Of a DNA stretch of 49,140 nt, positions 27,365-35,676 are shown piece after piece. Position 1 is the stretch's first letter; every line of letters starts with the position of its first letter. Under the pieces are notes generated by a model. That model saw only the letters and a program-made list of their open reading frames with translations. It was not told the origin of the DNA and did no database searches. Position numbers and translations under genes: made by a program. Location: NCBI GenBank assembly GCA_013306675.1, contig JABLUY010000261.1, forward strand, positions 1 through 49,140, read 5' to 3'. The DNA is from Thraustochytrium sp. TN22. Its lineage: Eukaryota > Sar > Bigyra > Thraustochytrida > Thraustochytriidae.

Positions 27365-28189
27365 CGCGCGCGCTGCCTGCCTCGCACGACTGCCACGCGA
27401 GAACTGCCGTGCGAGCCGGGCCTTGATGAGGGCCTCGTAGTACCTGCAGGCAGCATCTGACCGTTTCGAGCGACATCAATTGAGCCCCAACCCACCACCT
27501 CACTGTCAGGCTATCAACGTGGCGATCACATGTTCAACATCCCACTGTCATCCTTCTCCTCCTCCTCGCCCATCCGCCCACGAGATGAGACTTTCTCAAG
27601 GCCTGGCTCCGGCTCAGCACGGGCTAGCTAGCTAGCTAGAATGAGCGATACGACGAAGACGACCCAACCTCTGCGACTGCCGTCGTAATGGTCAGAATAA
27701 CCAAAAAGCGAATGCGACCGTGACCAGGACCTGAACAGGAGCCTGAGACGGCCTCCCACGCCGCCTCCGCCCGATGCCGCCGTGCCGCGCCGCGCCGAGA
27801 CCGTCCAGTCCGAGTCCAACAGTGAACACACCCCCCTCCGCGACCCGCGAGTTGGCATTAAGCTTGCCGGGCCGCGATCCAGGTTTGCGACGGCGCCGTC
27901 GACGACGGCCTCGACGCTGCCGTCGCGGCCCTGCCGACCGACCAAGCGGGGCGACCGCGACGGCGCTCGCGCTCGCAGCGTGCAGGGCGGGGCGGGGTCG
28001 GCAGGGTCCCGGCAGCAGACCCGCAAGAGCAGGAGCAGGAGCAGGAGCAGAGCTCACTCAGCTCAGCAGAAGCAGAAGAGCGCACGAGACGGAGGACAGC
28101 CGCACGTGGCGCACGTGCCGCGGCCTCGGCGATAGTAAACCTACGGCGGGAGTTCTTGGGATCGATCAGTCGTACATCAGCGCATCACC
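27365..28189. promoter_or_regulatory. Divergent region between LRR gene and epimerase gene
   Basis: 825 bp without a supported gene. It contains (AGCT)n at 27623-27639 and a (GGAGCA)n hexamer repeat at 28028-28052. Upstream of the epimerase ATG the sequence GCACGTGGCGCACGTGCC near 28104 carries two CACGTG E-box-like cores. Confidence 0.5.
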
Positions 28190-29233
28190 ATGAGCACGTG
28201 GAACACGGTGGTGATTGTAGGCGGCGGCGGCTGCGTCGGGCGCGCTCTGGTGGACGAGCTGGTGGAGCAGAAGAAGGCCGCGCGCGTGGTGGTGACGAGC
28301 CGCAGCGGGCGGCTGGAGGGCCTGCCGGAGGGCGCAGACGGTGCGCAGGTGGAGACGGCTGCGCTGGACATGGTGGACGGCGCGCCCGAGGACCTGAGGA
28401 AGCTGCTGCAGGAGATGGAGGCCGACATGCTCTTCTGCTGTGTGGGCTTCCCACGCTACCACAAGCGTGTATGGGGGCCCGGGTGGGCCACAGTGTCGGA
28501 TCGCCTCGTCGCGGCGTGCCGCGAGACGGGCGTGCCGCTCATCTTCATGGACAACATGTACGCCTTCGGCAAGCCCGGCATGGATCGAATGCCGCTGCGA
28601 TCCGCCGACACGGACCTGCTGCCCGGCAGCAACGCGTCCAAGCCGCACATCCGCGCGGCGATGGACCGCAAATTCCTCGCGGCCAGCGACGCGGGCGAGA
28701 TCAAGGTCGCGCTTGTGCGCGCTTCGGACTTCTTCGGCCCGCGCACGACCTCAAGCGTGCTGGGACTCGTCTGGGACGACGTCCTCAACAACAAGCGCGC
28801 CACCTTTGTTGGCGATCCGCGCAAGGTGCACGCGCAGACCTACGTTCCGGACGTGGCCCGCGCGCTCGTGCTGGTTGCCGAGAACCCGGACGCCTGGGGC
28901 CGCGCCTGGCACGTGCCCACGCAGCCGGACAAGACCATGGTGGACTGGCAGCGTACCATTTTGCGTGCCAACAACAAGCCGGACACCAAGCCCAAGTACA
29001 TGCGCCTGGACGGCATTCTCATGAGCGTCTTGTCTCTCTTCATCGAGGACGTCGACGGGCTCAAGGAGATGCTCTTCATGTGGCACGGCGACTACACGAT
29101 TGACAGCACCGACTTCCAGGCCCGTTTCCCCCAATTTCAGGCTACCTCAGAGGCTGAGGCCGTGCGTGCCACCAACGACTGGTACCGCGCCAAGCACAAG
29201 CTGCCGCCGCTCGAAGCGCCGCTGGCCAACTAG
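28190..29233 (+). CDS. NAD(P)-dependent epimerase/dehydratase, atypical extended SDR
   Basis: The 347-residue product has an N-terminal Rossmann strand and glycine motif VVIVGGGGCVGRAL (a variant of GxxGxxG at residues 7-20), an acidic ALDMVDG, and DMLFCCVGFPRY at the position of the NNAG-like strand. The catalytic YxxxK is in NMYAFGK (about residues 123-129). Further family features are a KVALVRASDFFGPR strand-loop and HVPTQPDKTMVDW in the C-terminal substrate lobe. The length and NMYAFG signature match bacterial-type SDRs annotated as NAD-dependent epimerase. The substrate (nucleotide sugar or other) cannot be told. The start is the first ATG. Its convergent neighbour ends less than 100 bp away. 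Confidence 0.85.
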   Translation: MSTWNTVVIVGGGGCVGRALVDELVEQKKAARVVVTSRSGRLEGLPEGADGAQVETAALDMVDGAPEDLRKLLQEMEADMLFCCVGFPRYHKRVWGPGWATVSDRLVAACRETGVPLIFMDNMYAFGKPGMDRMPLRSADTDLLPGSNASKPHIRAAMDRKFLAASDAGEIKVALVRASDFFGPRTTSSVLGLVWDDVLNNKRATFVGDPRKVHAQTYVPDVARALVLVAENPDAWGRAWHVPTQPDKTMVDWQRTILRANNKPDTKPKYMRLDGILMSVLSLFIEDVDGLKEMLFMWHGDYTIDSTDFQARFPQFQATSEAEAVRATNDWYRAKHKLPPLEAPLAN

Positions 29234-29320
29234 GATGTGAGCAAGTACTGATGGGTAAAAGCAAAGCATGAAAAGAAGAGAATGAGAATACACATACGCC
29301 ACTTTCGACGATGGAACTCG

Positions 29321-30034
29321 CTAATCGTCACTGTGCACCTTGAGGCTATCAGCGAGGCCCTGTAGCGCCGCCAACCGGTCCACCATGGCTCCGCTCGCCG
29401 CGTCCGCGTCTGGTGCGGCGCGGCGCGGCGGGGGTGCTGCTGCGGATGTGGGCGAAGAAGCGCTGCTTGAGGAACTGTCAAAAGTGCCGCGGCTGGCCAT
29501 GCTGGCCACCTCAAGAAGATCCGCATTAAGCGTGTCGCGTTGCGCCACAATACGACGCGCGCGCTCGAGCTCGCGAGACGCTTCGTGCTGTGCAAGCAAC
29601 GACTCCAAATGCTGGCCGAGCTCGCGTTCCTTGACCTGTAGCGCGCGGTCCGCCTCCCGCTTGCGGTCTGCAGCGACCTGCCAGGCGCTTGGGCGGTCCG
29701 GCTGCGCGCGTTCCCGCGTCGACGGCCACTCAGACGTGAGAAAGGACCGCGTCTCGTCCCGGTGCCACGGCGCGACCAGGCCGGCCCGGCCCTTGGACGT
29801 GAGCGCCACGTTGGTCACCAGGAATCGCTCCGCGCTGGCGATCATCTGACGGTTGCCACCGGACCTTGCCTGGTAGAGCGCCGCGAGCCCGATCTCCGCC
29901 TCGCGAGCCAGCTCCGCACTGCGCTCCGGCGGCCGCTGCCGCTTCTCGCCCGCGACGCCGTCCGCCACGAGCCGGTTGCCCGGCGGCAGCTCCTGTCGCC
30001 ATGTGAACGCCTCGCGGTGCGTGCTCTCCGGCAT
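29321..30034 (-). CDS. Unknown coiled-coil protein
   Basis: The 237-residue product starts at an ATG and I do not recognise the family. Residues 35-80 are helical (SAELAREAEIGLAALYQAR) and are followed by a mixed segment ending HRDETRSFLTSEWPS. A coiled coil follows at about 125-180 (READRALQVKERELGQHLE). The C-terminus is Ser/Ala/Pro-rich, ending in a short helix, DRLAALQGLADSLKV. There is no signal peptide or membrane helix. Third positions are GC-rich as in its neighbours, which supports real coding. Confidence 0.6.
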   Translation of the reverse strand: MPESTHREAFTWRQELPPGNRLVADGVAGEKRQRPPERSAELAREAEIGLAALYQARSGGNRQMIASAERFLVTNVALTSKGRAGLVAPWHRDETRSFLTSEWPSTRERAQPDRPSAWQVAADRKREADRALQVKERELGQHLESLLAQHEASRELERARRIVAQRDTLNADLLEVASMASRGTFDSSSSSASSPTSAAAPPPRRAAPDADAASGAMVDRLAALQGLADSLKVHSDD

Positions 30035-30421
30035 GGTCGCTCGCGAGCCTCGTCAGGCCTCGCCTCGACTCGACGCGCGCACCGCGCCGCGCCGCGCCGC
30101 GCACCGCGCCTTATCGCGCCTCGACGCGCGCGCGGAAGGAATGCGGGCTGCGTTGAAGGTTTGACGACTCCCATCTGAGTCGTCCTTTGGCGGCCTTCTT
30201 GAAAGGGCGGTTACTCCCGCCTCTTCCTGTGCACACAGTCGCGAGGGAAAATTCGGTCACCGACTGCGTAGGCGCAGGCGCAGGCGCAGGCGACGCGACG
30301 GGTACTGAGCACGTGACGCGGCGCTTCTCCGCGCGCCCGTGACGCGGCGCTTCTCCGCGCGTGGCATTATTGCCTGATGTGCACCGCGGTGAACAAAAAC
30401 GCCTAGAGCAGCCAGTACGCC
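30035..30421. other. Intergenic region with 26-bp tandem duplication
   Basis: 387 bp between the 3' end of the BART gene and the 5' end of the unknown gene, both on the minus strand. It holds (GCGCAG)n at 30270-30292 and a 26-bp duplication at 30312-30362 (core GTGACGCGGCGCTTCTCC), whose first copy overlaps a CACGTG. No gene seen. Confidence 0.55.
30312..30362. repeat. 26-bp tandem duplication
   Basis: Two copies of a unit with core GTGACGCGGCGCTTCTCC, 26 bp apart, lie upstream of the unknown coiled-coil gene on the minus strand. They may duplicate a promoter element. Confidence 0.8.
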
Positions 30422-30859
30422 TCAGCGAGGCTTCTTCTTCTCGCCCTCCTCGCTCGACTTTCGCGAGTTCCTCTTCTCCTCGTACATGTTCCGCGCAGTG
30501 TCACGCATCATCTGCAAGAAGACGTCAAAGTCGATGGATGCGCTCAGAATCTGCGCCAAGAGGTGGCCGTGTGAGTCTAGAGGTGCATCGCGCAGCTCCG
30601 CATAGAGCTCTTCCAAGCTGCTGCCATGGCTATCCACGAAGAGCACGAGCCGGTCCTCGAAGTCGCGCAAGAAGTCCCGATGCAAGCTAGTGTACTCGAG
30701 CTTGCACTCTGTGACGCGCCATTCAAAGTCTTCTGCATTCTCCCTGCACCATGTCTCCAAAAAGTCCTGCAACTCCGGATCCTCGAAGAAGTACTTCTCC
30801 AGCTTTTTCGCGATCGAACCACCGTCGCTCTGCACGAATCTCGGCCGCGGCTCCGCCAT
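30422..30859 (-). CDS. BART-domain protein, ARL2-binding protein-like
   Basis: The 145-residue product starts at the first ATG (MAEPRPRF); the longer open frame has only a GTG. Residues about 15-120 match the BART fold: KKLEKYFFEDPELQDFLETW, then EYTSLHRDFLRDFEDRLVLF, LAQILSASIDFDVFLQMM and a closing helix. BART domains of ARL2BP bind GTP-loaded ARL2/ARL3, and the protein is slightly shorter than human ARL2BP (163 residues). It ends in a Lys/Glu-rich tail. The likely role is in ARL2/ARL3 signalling at cilia, centrosome or mitochondria. CFAP36 (CCDC104) has the same domain with a longer tail and is the alternative. Confidence 0.8.
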   Translation of the reverse strand: MAEPRPRFVQSDGGSIAKKLEKYFFEDPELQDFLETWCRENAEDFEWRVTECKLEYTSLHRDFLRDFEDRLVLFVDSHGSSLEELYAELRDAPLDSHGHLLAQILSASIDFDVFLQMMRDTARNMYEEKRNSRKSSEEGEKKKPR

Positions 30860-31354
30860 GGCGAACCTTCGCTGGCGAAGATCCGCGCGTGCCTTGAGCT
30901 CCCGGCCAGCTTCGCCCTTTCGCGCAGCGTTCCCTTTCGCGTGCACCACCCCCTTTCGAGCTCTAGGTTGGCTCTCCGGCCGAGCTCCTTCTCACAGACG
31001 CTCGCTGCCAGCGCGCCACGAGCCTCACTGTCAGGCCCCGGCCGCAGGACGCTCGCTCGCTCGTCTGTCCGCAAGCCTTGCACGTGCCAGCCGGGTCACG
31101 TCCTGCAGCCTGCAGCCTGCAGCCTGCGGCGCTGACTCAGATCCGGATTCGGACTCCAGCTCGCGGCTGGAGGTGACGTTGAACCCGGCCTTGCACTTGG
31201 CCCCACGCAGCCGCACTTGTGCAGTACGAACATAGTACGAGGAGGCACTGCCAGTGTCCGGTGAGAACCCCTGGAACGTGAACGCGCCTCCGATCGGTGC
31301 CACGAGCCCAGATACGCAAGCAATCAAAGCCAAGTCGGCGCCGGGCGGCGCGGG
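30860..31354. promoter_or_regulatory. Divergent region between BART gene and SCFD2
   Basis: 495 bp. A 7-bp repeat (GCCTGCA)n at 31103-31128 is the only obvious structure. Frames here are short. It is presumed to hold both promoters. Confidence 0.45.
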
Positions 31355-33343
31355 ATGGCGTGCTTGGCGGCGCGCGCGGCGCTGGCGGGCGGCGCGGCGT
31401 GGGATGGCGCCCTGGTGGTGGCGGACGCGGGCGCCGCGCGCGCGCTGGCGAGCCTGGGCGGCGCGTCCTGGCTGGCCGACGACCTGGGCGCGGCCTGCGT
31501 GGCGGACCTCGCCGTGACCGCCGCGGGCGCACGGGAGGCCGCGGCGCGGCTGGCGGCCTGGCAGCGAGGCGCCGCGGCCAGGGCAGGCCCGCAAGGCGGC
31601 GAGGCCAAGCCCGTGCGGCTTATCTTCCTGCTGACTGCGCCTGTACAGCAGCAGGAGCAGCAGCAAAGGCAGCAAAGGCAGCAAAGGCAGGAACAGCCCG
31701 GCCAGGCTCACGAACCGCAGGCGGTGCCGGGGAGCCTGGAGCAGGTGCTGGCTCACTACTTGCGCGCGGACTATGACGGCGAGTGGGTCGTGGGGACGAT
31801 TCTAAGCTCGCTGTCGAGCAAGGCGCAGGGTGGGCTCGACTTCGCCGCGCTCGCACTGCGACTGCAGCAGGCCGCGCGGCCCAATGCGGCTGAGGTTCAG
31901 GTCTCGCATGTACCGTGGGCTGTGGAGGTTCTGGTAGACTGGATGGGCAAGGAAAGCGCCGGTGCGCCGGAGGTTGCCGCCGCAGACTGGGCGGCTTTCG
32001 CGCTGGCACCAGAGGTGGCGCAGCGCACCTTCCCGGTGACGCGCAGCCGCCACGGCCTAGTGGATAAGCGCCGCTCCCTCGATGAGGTCGACGGCAACGA
32101 GGACCTGTCGGAGGACTTCAAGGCAGACTTGCGCATCACGGCGCGTAGCCTGATGGACGTCTTGGCCCGCGTATTCGGGCTCGACGTCGCGGCCAACTGC
32201 TGGGCCGCCGGCTTCACTTCACGGGTCCTAGGCAATGCCCTGCTCAGCTATATAAAGGAGGAACGGCCCACTTCGGCCGGCACTGGGTCGCTGCGGCCGG
32301 CAACGCTCATCCTCGTGGACCGCACGCTTGATTTGCGGAGCGCCGTGTCTGACGCGCTGGCGCCACTGGCCCAGGGCGCAGAGGCCGCGCAAAGTGCCGA
32401 GTCGCCAGCTCGCGCCGCCGTGGAGGCGACACTTGGGCCGCTGAGCACCCGCCAGGCATGGGACGCCACCGCCAACAGCCTACTGCGCGCGCTTGTTGAG
32501 GCAGAGCCAGAGCAGGCGGAGCGCGCTGTGCGCGCCTCCTCGCGCGCCGTGGGCGTGGACCCGACCAAGCTCGCGAGCGACCAGGTGTTGGCCGCGTCCG
32601 CTCTGGCGTCCGAGGCACGTCGCGAACCGCAGCGCCAGGGTCTGATCGCCACAGAGCGCATCGTGCTGCAGAGCCCGCCAGGGGCTACGCACAAGCTGCT
32701 CCCGCTCGTTGACCTCTGCACGCGCCACGCCTACGAGGCGGCCGAGATTCAGCGCCTTGCCGTGCTAGCCTTTGGCCTGCTGCACGGAGTGCCAGAAGAC
32801 GTCAACACGGAGGCCATCTTCGCGGACACGCTGCAGGACGCCGGCATGCATCGCCACGTGCTGCGCGCGCTCAAGGAAGTGCGCGCCACGGAGGCTGTGC
32901 GAGAGCCGCAGCATGCCTCGCTACTCGCAGACGTGCTCGAGCGCGCGGTACGCGGCGCGCCTGCACACGCCTGCCTCGCTCGTCTATCCGGCGAGTCAGC
33001 GTTGGAGCAGACTCGCAAAGAGCTCGAAGGTCGCGCGCGCAGTCTCTTTAAGCAGGGTTTTAACGCGCTTGGCTTTCGGAGCTCCACGCATGCGCCAGAT
33101 GGTCCCGCGCATGCTGCCGAGGAGGCGCGTCAGCAGCGCCTGCACCTCCGCGATGGCGACACCTGCGTCATCTTCTTCATTGGCGGGCTCGCCTACGCCG
33201 ACGTGCACGAAACCCTGCACATGCTGCGCCACCTCGGTGTTAGCCACGGCCGCCTTCTCTTTGGCGGCACCTCGCTCGCCGCGCCGCGCCGTGTCTCCAA
33301 AGAGGTCTTTCGTGTGGTACAGGTACCTGGCTTTGCCAGCTGA
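31355..33343 (+). CDS. SCFD2: Sec1/Munc18-family protein, SCFD2 type
   Basis: The 662-residue product matches SCFD2 in length (human 684) and in layout. It has an Ala-rich N-terminal Sec1 domain 1 with ALVVADAGAARAL and the strand VRLIFLLTAP. A Gln-rich insert from CAG repeats lies near residue 95 and replaces a loop. Next come ITARSLMDVLARVFGLD and the domain-2/3 strand ATLILVDRTLDLRSA. The C-terminal strand-turn is TCVIFFIGGLAYADVHETLHML with LLFGGTSL, typical of Sec1 proteins. SM proteins bind SNAREs and guide membrane fusion; SCFD2 is little studied. Vps33, Sly1 and Vps45 are less likely because their conserved motifs are missing. Confidence 0.82.
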   Translation: MACLAARAALAGGAAWDGALVVADAGAARALASLGGASWLADDLGAACVADLAVTAAGAREAAARLAAWQRGAAARAGPQGGEAKPVRLIFLLTAPVQQQEQQQRQQRQQRQEQPGQAHEPQAVPGSLEQVLAHYLRADYDGEWVVGTILSSLSSKAQGGLDFAALALRLQQAARPNAAEVQVSHVPWAVEVLVDWMGKESAGAPEVAAADWAAFALAPEVAQRTFPVTRSRHGLVDKRRSLDEVDGNEDLSEDFKADLRITARSLMDVLARVFGLDVAANCWAAGFTSRVLGNALLSYIKEERPTSAGTGSLRPATLILVDRTLDLRSAVSDALAPLAQGAEAAQSAESPARAAVEATLGPLSTRQAWDATANSLLRALVEAEPEQAERAVRASSRAVGVDPTKLASDQVLAASALASEARREPQRQGLIATERIVLQSPPGATHKLLPLVDLCTRHAYEAAEIQRLAVLAFGLLHGVPEDVNTEAIFADTLQDAGMHRHVLRALKEVRATEAVREPQHASLLADVLERAVRGAPAHACLARLSGESALEQTRKELEGRARSLFKQGFNALGFRSSTHAPDGPAHAAEEARQQRLHLRDGDTCVIFFIGGLAYADVHETLHMLRHLGVSHGRLLFGGTSLAAPRRVSKEVFRVVQVPGFAS

Positions 33344-33728
33344 TGTCTATGAGAAAGAGGAAACTTGACTCATCCGATTCAGAGGGGAGGCAGGCAGGTA
33401 GCAAAGTTCTCAGAAAATTCTGCTCATATGATATCCCCCCGCGAAGACGCGACTCGTTCTCTCGGAAGCAACGGTGAACGAGAGCGTTGAACAGGGAATG
33501 CACAATGCCTCAAAGTGGGCCTCAAGTTGCGCAAAGCCCTCCATCACGACTCTATCAAAGACCACAACTTGCGCGTGCGCGGACAATGCCCTCGTCTACG
33601 CTGTACTACCAATGCTAACAAAAAATTTCCTTGCTTTTTTGGCGCTTTGGCACGGCTTTTGATGCATCTCCGACATGCGAAAGCCTCGTCCTCCGTGCTC
33701 CGTCCTCGCGCTTGCGTGCACTCGGGTT
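33344..33728. other. 3' convergent region; switch to lower-GC DNA
   Basis: 385 bp between SCFD2 and the acidic helical-bundle gene. From here to about 39.9 kb the DNA is visibly less GC-rich than on either side. No gene is seen in this stretch. Confidence 0.5.
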
Positions 33729-34955
33729 TCAAGCTTCGCCCACAGCCTTCTTTTGAGACTCTGATTTCCTTGGTGCTACGTGCCATACATTGCCGGGTCG
33801 CTTCATTGGCTTCCAAAACATCTTAGGGATGCAGCCATTGAGCCGCTCGCAAGGATCCGTTGCAGACCGACTTGGCATGGACTCCTCCACGACCGGCATC
33901 TCCTCCAGCCTGGTATGCACGGGCATCAGCTCCCCCGCCATTGTCTCTTGCTCGATCCTCATTTCCCCTGTCGTTGTTCCAGTCGCCGTCCCCTTGGTCT
34001 GGGTTTCAATCGTCGTGTTCGCTTCCGCCACGCTCTTCTCCGTGTTGCTCTCATTCATCTTGCCCTTTAACGTCGCCGCCGCCGTCTCCTCCGTCGCTGA
34101 CTTCTTCATCAGGGAAGACTTCTCCGTCCGAATCTCCTGCGTCTCTGTCTCCGCCGTCTGGGCTTCCTTCGTCATCCCCTCCCTCATGGGAGTCTCCTTC
34201 ATCTCAGCTTCACCCGAGTCGCTGTCCTCGCTGTCGGACTCCTGCTCCTCCTCCTCCTCCGTGTCGGTCATCTCCTCGCTACGCGTCTCGGGCATCGTAT
34301 CCTCCTTCGTTTCTTCCTCTGGAGCATCATCCTTTGCAACCGCTCCGTCAGTTGCCTCCTCCCTTGTCGTGGCAGTGACCTTCTTGTCAGGTGACTCCTT
34401 GCTCTCCACCTTTTTCTTGTCGTTCTCCTCCTTTGTCGCGCTCAGTCCAGCAACAAGCTTTTCGAGGTCTTGAACCCTCTTTTGCAGGTCCTTAATCCGG
34501 GCATCATCGTGCTGGTTGTCCCTCATTGCTTCCGCGCCGACCGCTGCGTTGAGGCAGGTGGCCTTCTCGGTAAGAAAGTTCTTTGCATCTACGAGCGGCT
34601 GGTTTCTGTTTGCAAAGAACCCTTGATACCAGACGGTGGGTTTATCGCAGTCGGCACGGAACTTCTTCAGCTCCTCGACCGCCTTTTCCAAAGCCTTGTT
34701 GACATCCGCGATGGAGTCCGGAACCGAAGGATCGACATCCTCTGCCGCCTTCTCCAGCATTTGGAGCGCTTCCGAGAATTTAGCAATTAGATGTTCCGAA
34801 TCTTCAACCAGCTTGTGCGCAGCCTCGTCGTCGTCCGGCAGCATTTCGTAAATTTCCTGAATCACCCCATTGGCTTCTTTGCAAACGTCGTACGCAGCTT
34901 TAGCAGCGTTGGCTACGGCGATAGCAGTTCCCACCGCCACAAGCGGGGCCACCAT
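33729..34955 (-). CDS. Helical-bundle protein (MLKL/HeLo-like N-terminus) with acidic tail
   Basis: The 408-residue product starts at an ATG. It opens with a hydrophobic Ala/Val helix (MVAPLVAVGTAIAVANAA). A run of amphipathic helices to about residue 165 (AYDVCKEANGVIQEI, LIAKFSEALQMLEKAAED, ALEKAVEELKKFRADC, LVDAKNFLTEKATCL) ends with a coiled coil, IKDLQKRVQDLEKLV. The helix order and spacing parallel the N-terminus of the neighbouring WD40 gene (AYDVYKKVDELLED, ALNEVVEQLDSFCSS). Residues 175-340 are Glu/Thr/Ser low complexity. The basic C-terminus (FWKPMKRPGNVWHVAP) resembles no domain I know. The bundle resembles MLKL/HeLo/RPW8-type membrane-active domains, but this is by pattern only. 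Role unknown. Confidence 0.65.
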   Translation of the reverse strand: MVAPLVAVGTAIAVANAAKAAYDVCKEANGVIQEIYEMLPDDDEAAHKLVEDSEHLIAKFSEALQMLEKAAEDVDPSVPDSIADVNKALEKAVEELKKFRADCDKPTVWYQGFFANRNQPLVDAKNFLTEKATCLNAAVGAEAMRDNQHDDARIKDLQKRVQDLEKLVAGLSATKEENDKKKVESKESPDKKVTATTREEATDGAVAKDDAPEEETKEDTMPETRSEEMTDTEEEEEQESDSEDSDSGEAEMKETPMREGMTKEAQTAETETQEIRTEKSSLMKKSATEETAAATLKGKMNESNTEKSVAEANTTIETQTKGTATGTTTGEMRIEQETMAGELMPVHTRLEEMPVVEESMPSRSATDPCERLNGCIPKMFWKPMKRPGNVWHVAPRKSESQKKAVGEA

Positions 34956-35676
34956 TGAGCCAGCCGCCTTGCGAGACGCCGTGTGACCCTCTGCCTTGCT
35001 CTACACTCGCACCCGCTCAGGCTCCTGCTTGCGCAAGAAGGACGCGTGAGCTTCTTCAGCTTCGCGCCTGTGACTGCTGTCGTGATTTTGGTCTGCTCGC
35101 TTATGCGCCCACGACATCCGCAGCCGGGCCGATCCTTGGTCAGGCCGGACGTTACAGGACAGCGAGTCACTGGGGAAATCGGCCACAGTGCGCACGGCAC
35201 GTCGGCCGATTGAGGCGGGCAAAATGCATGTCTAGCGCCAGCAGTGTGTCCAGCGCCAGCGATGCCTGCGACGCAGACAAAATAACCTGATGTCCAGATC
35301 AATGATGATGAGCAACGGCCGGCCGTCGAGGATGGTGAGAAAGGCAGCGAGCGGGTCGGGAGCTTCGTCGGCGAGGAGCTCGCGGGGGGGGGGGCACTGT
35401 GACATGAAATAGGGGTCGCTTTTGCAAAGAAATGCCAAAGTCGCATCAGGACAAGTCCACGACCACGTGACGCTTCTAGCTAGTCAGCGCTGAACATGTA
35501 CCAAGATCAGCGGCGAGTCCAATTCGACGGAAAGTAACAGACTTCTCGCCGCGTACTGACTCACGCACTGTGACAAGACCCTCGCGTGGGCCAAGTATAA
35601 ATACCCGGAACCCGCCGCAGGTAACGATTCTCCCGGACGTTTCTTTTTTTTTTCTTCTTCTATTTCGGTGGGGACC
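34956..35676. other. Intergenic region in the accessory cluster
   Basis: 721 bp between the two helical-bundle genes. It contains a run of ten G at 35385-35394, a CTAGCTAG at 35476-35483, the only clear TATAAATA in the window (35596-35603, + strand) and a T-rich tract at 35643-35662. A short minus frame near 35232-35438 includes PLAAFLTILDGRPLLIII, which may be a worn coding remnant or chance. Confidence 0.45.
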